A DNA stretch of 22,878 nt from Basidiobolus meristosporus CBS 931.73 (lineage: Eukaryota; Basidiobolomycota; Basidiobolomycetes; Basidiobolales; Basidiobolaceae), in assembly GCA_002104905.1 (NCBI GenBank), contig MCFE01000970.1, forward strand, positions 1 through 22,878, in the 5' to 3' direction. Of this stretch, positions 16,976 to 22,878 are shown piece after piece. The first letter of the stretch is position 1. Each line of letters begins with the position of its first letter. Both the position numbers and the translations under genes were made by a program. Under the pieces are notes generated by a model that was not told where the DNA came from, did not search any database, and was given only the letters and a program-made list of their open reading frames with translations.

Positions 16976-18119
16976 CTCCAATATGTACTACAATATCTGA
17001 CAGATCCTGTAAATGTTTCAAGACTCTTCTGGGGTTTCTGGCTTGAGAGCTTGGTATCAGAGGCTCCATGGAGCATATCTGCATTGCCAAGTAGTCCAAA
17101 TATAGTTAACAAAGGTTTTGGCTTCATTTGGGAAGTACTCTAATTTGCAGTAATAGTACTTTCCCATTTTTCTTCTTTTTCTTTTTCTGCAGATGATCCA
17201 AAGAAAATCCTTTTGTGGAATGGCTCTGGACTTCCTTACAGGTGGTACCACAGTGTGTCTTAGCATAGAAGCCCTCATGACATCCTTGGTCCTGAATATA
17301 TGAGTATTTGAGAGTAATAAATTCAAAAATTGGCATCCACTTAGATCAATCATAACTTTGATAGAGTTGACCAAATTTGATCAAATAAGCTACATTCAAA
17401 AGCTTATTTCATCAGTACTTTAGTATCAGATTCCAACATATCAGCCTTTTGAGTTTCAGAGCTTGGTAATCACATGATCAATCACAATTCTTGTGATCTT
17501 AATCAGAGAATTAAATGTTGCCAAGTGTTTTCTTGCACTGTGATAAGTAATATACATAGCAAGTATAGAGTACTATGTTATCTTCTGATTGGCTTATAGT
17601 TGTATACACACCAACTGTTGCTTGGTTGTATACTTCAACCAGGCTTGCAATCAATTGCTTTGCACTTGCTGGTTGGCAGCAGAATCTTTGTATAAAACAT
17701 TCTCCCAGTGTTTTGAGACCTAAACAGAGGGATAGAGCACCTAAAAGCTGCATGTTTAGCTCCTTGCACCATAGCTTCAGTATCATAACACTGATACAAA
17801 TATAGCATTCTTCCATTGGATTGTGTAGTACATATCCATACTCCAGCTGTATATATATGCATTATATATCATTATGATCCTATCACTTAAGGGAGCTTGT
17901 TTCTGAGATCTTCTTCCATCAATAGGTAGTCCAATATGGTGGTCAACAGCTTCAGTATTTGCAATCTCAGCCTTATTTTGAGTGGCAACCAATTTGGTAA
18001 AATCTTCCTCCAGCAATCATTCAATAATGAGCTTTTTTTCTTGCAATTCAGGACAATATCCTATCCAAAAGCTTCTCTAACATTTAATTAAGGTCATATG
18101 AATACATATAACAAAATGA
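16976..18119. other. Unassigned stretch between copies D and E
   Basis: I see no transposon homology to the rest of the window. The only coding hint is the minus-strand ORF pair near 17057-17374. A TATA-like TTTGTATAAAAC lies near 17690 and an AT-rich run near 17850-17875. Other open frames (17511-18016) show no motif I recognise. Confidence 0.3.
17057..17374 (-). pseudogene. Possible gene fragment of unknown family with Cys/His pattern
   Basis: Two overlapping minus-strand frames are open for ~105 and ~70 codons. The shorter (17336-17124) reads GCHEGFYAKTHCGTTCKEVQ followed by SHSTKGFSLDH and a Lys run, a Cys/His spacing (C-x9-C-x3-C-x4-H) that looks more protein-like than the longer frame. 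A frameshift relic is likely. I cannot name the family; a zinc-binding domain of a transposon or host protein is possible but not shown. Confidence 0.25.
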
Positions 18120-18885
18120 CTAATTGTCTTTCTCTGCAAGCTCTTTTACCTCAATGGAGTGTAGCCTAACTGGCTGTACTTGCAACTCTTGTGAGAATAG
18201 CTGATGTCTTATTGGTACATCTTTGTGGCAATTGTGCATTTGAGCCTGCTGTGGGCTGACAGCATCAATCAGTCAGAACTCTAGCTTTTTCTCCTGTTTC
18301 TCTGTAGCTTGATTTTTGAACTACCACCATTAACCTTTGTTGTGACCTGATCTTTCACTGCTACCTTGACTGAGTGCTGATTGTATTATACTAGGTTTTC
18401 TCCTTGATAAATGCTGCACTGGTGCATATATTTCCACCTGCTTGCCCCTTTCTGGCACACTTCCAGCTACCTGAGGCTTCTTTGCCCCTGGTCTTAAGCT
18501 TTGAGCTCTGCTTGTGACCAGCTCATGAGAAACTGCTGAATCTTATCAATGGCTGGTCCTTCACAGCTACTTTTGCTGAGTGCCTCTTGAATCAAATTAC
18601 ATCTCTTCCTTCTTGTATACTGCACAGGCCAATTAGTTCTTGCCTGCTTCACCCTTGCCTGCACTCCTCCAGCTATCTGATGTTACTTTGCAGCTTATAC
18701 AGAGCTTTCAGCCACACTTATAAGAGGTTCTTGGGTAGCTACTAGCTTTTAGCTGTGGCACTGTTGTTCTTCTGCCTTTAACAGTTTCTGATATTTATGA
18801 GATACTTTTTTGGCATGCCATTCATGGCCCAAAATCCAATGTTTGCTTATAGCCAGGATAATACATGTAGAACAGGCCAAGTACA
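18120..18885 (-). pseudogene. ORF2 middle fragment (copy E)
   Basis: The + strand matches 3460-4230 of copy B and 19690-20660 of copy C: TTTCTCTGCAAGCTC at the left edge, two tandem-repeat units, and the GGCCCAAAATCCA and CCAGGATAAT blocks at the right edge (coding FWA and YPG on the minus strand in copy B). It is full of stops. Homology ends abruptly at 18885 in GCCAAGTACAT, where the terminus of copy C begins. Confidence 0.62.
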
Positions 18886-19189
18886 TTTCCAATGAAAAAT
18901 AATTGCAATGACCCTGTCAAAAGGCTGTCACAAAGTTGAGTTCTGCAACAACAAGGTACCAATCCTATCTGAACACCAGGCAAAGATGGTTGCAATATAA
19001 TGCGCCTAGATTTTACAAAAATTTATTCCAAATTCATCATCACAGCAAAGCATATGTAGCATTTGATTAGTCCTCTGCCAATTCTATCTCTTTCTGATCC
19101 TCAGCACTCAATCACCTCCTATGTTTGTGTGTAATGATTGGCTGTGGCCTCTTTTTCATACTCCTTATTTCCTGACTCAACCAATTCTC

Positions 19190-21470
19190 TTACTTTTCAT
19201 ACCTATGAATTGATTTATTACCATCAAACTTCAGCTGGACCTCAATTGCCAGTTGAATCAACGTACATAAGTCCATATACCCAAGACTAACCTTATGCCT
19301 AACCCTGCACTCCACAAGTAACTCCATCAAAATCCACCAATCAACATGAATTTCTACTGTAGAGCCCTTTTGCTGTGACTTTGGTGGGAATTCTGTGGCT
19401 TTGTGCCACTGTTTATTCACTGGTTCCCATATGTCCAGGTCTTCAGCCAGCACTGCAAGGTCTAGCACCTCCTCCTCCAGTCATTTTAGTAGAGCCCTGC
19501 AAAATTCTAGTGTGTATTCTGGAGCACTGCTCTTGAAGAAGTGCTGCAACCTCTTAGTGTGCCTACAAATATTTACAAGTTGCAATGTAGGCTTTGTGAT
19601 AGTCTTTGAGTTCTTGATTTTGTGGTGTGTCTGCCCGTAGGATCTCTACCCTTTCTACAATGGAGTATGTGGAGGCAGCAGTAAACTGATTGCTTTCTCT
19701 GAAAGCTCATCTACCTCAGTGGAGTATAGCTCTACTGGCTGTGCTTCCAATTCTTAGGAAAACAGCTTCTGTCCTGTTAGTAATTCCTCTTAGCTGTGAT
19801 GGGATTCTGCATGTTCTGCATTGACAGTGTTAATTGGTGAGAACTGCAGCTTTTTCCCACACTTCCCTGTCTCTGGCATTGGTGGATCTTATTCTCCTTA
19901 CCTCTACCTTTATCACTGCCAAGTCATTCATTGCTTCCTTGACTGAGTGCTTTGTGTATTGTACTCTGTTTTTCCTTCATAGGTACTGCACTAGTGCATC
20001 TGCTTTTGCCTGCTTATTCCTTGCTGCCACTCTCCTGGCAATCTGAGGTTTTGTTGCTGCTTGCTTGGAACTTCCAGCCCTGCTTATAGCAGGCTCATGA
20101 GAAAGCCACAGGCTTTTATTACTGCCCAGTCTTTTGCTGCTACTGTGACCAAGTGCTACTTGTATTGTACATTGTTTTCTCCTTGACAAATGCTGCACTG
20201 GCTCATCTGTTTTAGCCTGCTTGTCCCTTACCAGCACTGTCCTAGCAATCTGAAGTGACTTTACTGCTTGCTTGGGACTTCCAGCCATGCTTGTGACAAG
20301 TACCTGAGGAAGCTGCAGGCTTTCTTAGCTATCAAGTGCTTTGCTGCTACAGAGACTGAATGCTTTGTGTATTGAATTATATTTTTTCCTTAATAAATGC
20401 TGCACCAATGCATCTGTTTCTGCCTGCCTGTCCCTTGCTGGCATGCTTCTGGCTACCTGACATTTCTTTGCCACTTGTGTGGAGCTTTCAGCCTTGCTTG
20501 TGGCAAGCTCTTAGGGATTCCACTGATTTTTAGTCATGGCACTCAATTTCTTCTGCCACTGATAGTGTCTGCTTTTTTTGAGATATGTTCTCAGTATAGC
20601 AATGGTGGCCCAAAATCTGTTTGCTTGCTTGAATCCCGAATGATGTTCATGGAACAGGCCAAGTGCATTCTGCTTGGCCTTCAGTTCCTGATGGTCCCAT
20701 GGTATACCAGCCTTAAGGTGATGCCATGCTAGACCTCAAATGGTCGCTTGAATATTAGCCCACTATTCATCATTGCACTTAGCAGCTTCACAGATCTTCA
20801 ATTTCTTGTGATTTTTAGACTTAGGTATAAGCACTAGAGTCTCTCCCTCACATGCCGTGATAGACTTTTCCAAAGGCTTTATCTTTAGGCGCTGTTCTTG
20901 TGCTTCAAAGACTGCAAAGTGTTCCTATGCTATTACACCAAGAAATGGCTCAATTCTTGGCTGTAGCTTTGAGCTACTTGAGTTCCTTCTTTGCAACAAA
21001 GTTATGCATTCTCTACCAGGGATGTTGATTGCTCCACATTTATAATCCACTTATTTCTGGACTATTTCCTAATTACATGAGGTCATTGCATCTTTCCTAT
21101 CAGCCACTGTACCTAATTGCCTCATTAATGGTTTGGTATGAGCCAACAACATACTTGCTAATGCAGGTGGTGGTGATACTTTGACAGCCACTTGCTGGTC
21201 TTCAAGCAAAGGTACTGCATTTGCTAGATTCTGATCTGCCTGTGCATTATGGTAAGCTTGCAACTCTGCAGGTATTCCCAATTGCCTACTTGACTGAGTA
21301 CCTAAGGAGCCTGCATTATTACCTACAGTGGGCACACTGTCAATATGGTCTTTTTTGAATATAGCTCAGCTTGTTGCACTGAATGTCAAAGCAAGCTGTT
21401 TTCCAACTGTTCTTCTGATACTTTCAACAAGGGGGCTTGGTTGGGTACTGGGCAACTTGGCTTTATATTT
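19190..21470 (-). pseudogene. ORF2 (copy C), without the solo LTR
   Basis: On the minus strand the N-terminal part (21335-21069) shows QLGIPAELQAYHNAQADQNL and ALASMLLAHTKPLMRQLGTV, equivalent to the coiled-coil region of copy B. The middle has the KQANRFWA segment and a basic stretch. Three repeat units (20288-19977 and flanks) contain ARTVLVRDKQAKTDE and ARRVAARNKQAKADA. The C-terminus (19468-19190) has LDLAVLAEDLD, VNKQWHKA, MELLVECRV and LGYMDLCTLIQLA. Many stops and frameshifts show that it is older than copy D. It gives the empty-site reference that defines the solo LTR in copy B. Confidence 0.62.
19930..20470 (-). repeat. Three ~207-bp tandem repeat units in ORF2 (copy C)
   Basis: Equivalent positions recur at 19981, 20188 and 20395, i.e. 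207 bp apart (69 codons, frame-preserving). Each unit has a CTGCAC block, a CTGCCTG/CTGCTTG block, a CTTGCTGGCA-like block and a CAGCC-TGCTT block. Confidence 0.7.
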
Positions 21471-21516
21471 TGGCAGCATTTATACAGAGGTGAGTCAAAT
21501 TAGAGAATGGTGTTAC

Positions 21517-21884
21517 TGTTACAAGTCTTGGTATAAGAGTTGTAGAAGAATAGGGAGTTTAGCTAGTATTGTATTCCCTAAAACTTGAACTGATTTTTAT
21601 TGAGGTTCCAGCGGCTCCTTATATACATTTTGCCAGATCAATTGCTGACTAATTGTATTTCCTAATGTAGGTTGTAGATGATGACTCATTTGATTGCATC
21701 ATCATCACCCAATAAGACCATACTTAGTATATCTATTTCTGTCTGATAAGGATCTGCTGATTCATTTGCAGACTAATGCTACTGATTTGATAGATAATAC
21801 TGATATACTGATAACCTAAACACATACTAATTGATTTGACTAAAAACTGATCTAACTTAAACATTCAAGCGGCAGATTGGAACA
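21517..21884 (-). repeat. 3' LTR of the Gypsy element (368 bp)
   Basis: On its own strand it has a TATA box (TATATAAGG, near 21625-21617) followed after ~15 bp by AATAAA (21602-21597), giving the U3-R-U5 order, and it ends CTTGTAACA. Confidence 0.72.
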
Positions 21885-21889
21885 TTCTC

Positions 21890-22878
21890 CCCTGCTAAAG
21901 TTGAGAGGGTTCTCCTGAATCTCTTTTCTTGTGATACCAATATCTTGATGGTTCAGTATTATCAGCAAGTCTTGCAAGCTTGAGTCTGTCCCTATGCACT
22001 AAGTCTTCCTGGATATTGCCTTATTTGTCCACCAGTTGGTAAGTTGCAAATGGACATTATCTGATGATCTTGAATGATCCTGTCCATTGTGGCTCAAACT
22101 TCTTCCAAGTGTTGTTTCTTAGCAATACAAAGTTCCCAACTGTCAATGCTTCTGGTGCTATAGTCTTATCAAATCTCTGCTCCATCTTTTCTGCACTTTG
22201 AGATGCTTTGGTCTGTGCCTCTTGACGTCTTTGTTCCAGTTGCTGGTGTCTACTTGGCTGACTGAGTTCATCTTCTAAGGCCTCTGTAAGCTTTGGTTGT
22301 GTGAGATCTCCTGGAATCCTTGGTTCACATCCATACACTAAGTAAAATGGTGATTGCTGGGTGGTGTTGTGTACTCTGACTCTGCATGCAAAGAGTGCTT
22401 GGTCTACATACTCATCCCATCTACTGACAACTCCATTTGCATACTTAGTCAGCATTTTTTCAAATAATCCATTGAACCACTCAGTGACTCCATTAGTTCT
22501 GGGTGATATGCCAAGGTTTTAAGTGTCTGATCTGCTGCATTCCCGGCTAAGCCTCTAATGTCTTTGCCATAATGTTTGCTCCTCTATCAGATAAGATCTC
22601 CACAGGGCATCCAAACTTTATCAGGATCTCATGGTAAATGAAACTTGCAACTTCTTGTTTGCTGGCTATTGGTACAGCTTTAGCAACTGGCCATTTAGTG
22701 GCATGGTCAATTGCTATTAAGATCCAACGGTTGCATTTCCTGGTAGTTGGCAGTCTTCCAATAAAGTCAATTCCCTATCTTTCAGATGGTCTTACAGGCT
22801 CTAAGGGAAAGAGTTTGGCAATTATCTGTGATTGGCTTTGGTTGATTTGGCAATTTGGACATGTTCTCACTAGCTTCT
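21890..22878 (-). pseudogene. Gypsy integrase and C-terminal module (partial)
   Basis: From the right edge the minus strand reads LVRTCPNCQ (end of the zinc-binding module), then SER-stop-GIDFIG, where a TAG (22777-22775) replaces the usual Trp, with the first catalytic Asp at 22768-22766. ILIAIDHATKWPVA follows, then the second Asp in LSDRGAN (22588-22586) and, past a frameshift with stops near 22545-22500, Glu in NGVTEWFNGLF (22482-22480), about 35 codons later. The C-terminal part (22455-22057) contains ARRVRVHNT-like and SPFYLVYGCEPRIP segments and the GPY/F-like WTGSFKIIR. After stops at 22059-22057 and 22020 region it continues with LVHRDRLKLARL. It integrated the cDNA in intact relatives; here it is dead. 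Confidence 0.82.

Larger units (their letters stand above)
18886..21516 (-). mobile_element. DNA transposon copy C, ORF2 side, inserted in copy E
   Basis: The left terminus (CCAATGAAAAATAATTGCAA at 18890) sits against ORF2 sequence of copy E. The ORF2 stop is at 19192-19190, about 304 bp inside, as in the other copies. ORF2 homology continues to about 21470. The right side is cut by a Gypsy LTR at 21517, so any Tnp2 gene of this copy would lie outside the window. Confidence 0.63.
21517..22878 (-). mobile_element. Ty3/Gypsy LTR retrotransposon, 3' end (integrase, polypurine tract, LTR)
   Basis: The element reads leftward and continues beyond the right edge. It ends with an integrase pseudogene, a polypurine tract (21885-21897, AGCAGGGGAGAA on the minus strand) and a 368-bp LTR (21517-21884) starting TGTTCC and ending GTAACA. 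It interrupts DNA-transposon copy C. The 5' LTR is outside the window, so the target duplication cannot be confirmed; the flank is GTTAC. Confidence 0.8.

Noticed and set aside
17511-18016. Overlapping frames of 75-101 codons on both strands
   Set aside because: No recognisable motif and frames open on both strands in AT-rich DNA; chance is the simplest explanation.
18340-20470. Regularly spaced repeats considered as a CRISPR-like array or satellite
   Set aside because: The units are ~207 bp, diverged, frame-preserving and lie inside a coding region, so they are protein-coding tandem repeats.
1-22878. Bacterial or phage system (operons, defence islands, tRNA, integrase sites)
   Set aside because: No operon-like gene arrangement was seen; the coding remnants are eukaryotic retroelements and a Tnp2 transposase.

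Overview
This window reads as a transposon-dominated stretch of a eukaryotic genome, most likely a filamentous fungus. The only host gene is the last ~100 codons of a histidine-acid-phosphatase-like protein (1-306), which is visibly more GC-rich than what follows. Everything else that could be identified is mobile DNA: nested, fragmented copies of a DNA transposon, a Ty1/copia family, two Ty3/Gypsy-type pieces and one solo LTR. The fungal assignment is an inference from the transposase type and element mixture; no species can be named. No tRNA, rRNA, CRISPR array or bacterial-type gene was seen.

Layout. 334-490: copia remnant (LTR tail, primer-binding site, gag start). 491-700: Gypsy RNase H remnant. 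701-1016: 3' end of the DNA transposon ('ORF2 side'). 1017-1625: second copia remnant with a complete 349-bp LTR. 1626-2302: another ORF2 3' end. 2303-2642 and 8400-8746: an inverted pair of ~345-bp repeats flanking the largest DNA-transposon copy (copy B, 2643-8399), which carries ORF2 on the minus strand and a Tnp2-type (EnSpm/CACTA superfamily) transposase pseudogene on the plus strand, with a solo LTR (4359-4904) inside ORF2. 8747-9025: diverged copia LTR. 9026-10107: unassigned. 10108-16975: copy D, an internally deleted DNA transposon interrupted by a full-length copia element (11871-16553, 4683 bp, 349-bp LTRs, AGTGT target duplication). 16976-18119: unassigned apart from one weak Cys/His-containing ORF. 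18120-18885: ORF2 fragment (copy E). 18886-21516: ORF2 copy C, inserted into E. 21517-22878: 3' end of a Gypsy element (LTR plus integrase).

The main point of interest is the DNA transposon family. It appears to be a divergent two-gene element: a Tnp2 transposase and an unrecognised partner protein, ORF2, transcribed head-to-head, each 3' end facing a terminus with a GTCCCTATGAAAAAT-type inverted repeat. Copies B and D both keep the divergent order. Four copies keep ~300 bp between the ORF2 stop and the terminus. ORF2 contains ~207-bp (69-codon) in-frame tandem repeats whose number differs between copies. All transposase and retroelement genes seen here are broken by stops and frameshifts, so any activity must come from copies elsewhere. 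The copia elements carry a primer-binding site that matches the anticodon arm of initiator tRNA-Met, which points to half-tRNA priming as in Drosophila copia and yeast Ty5.
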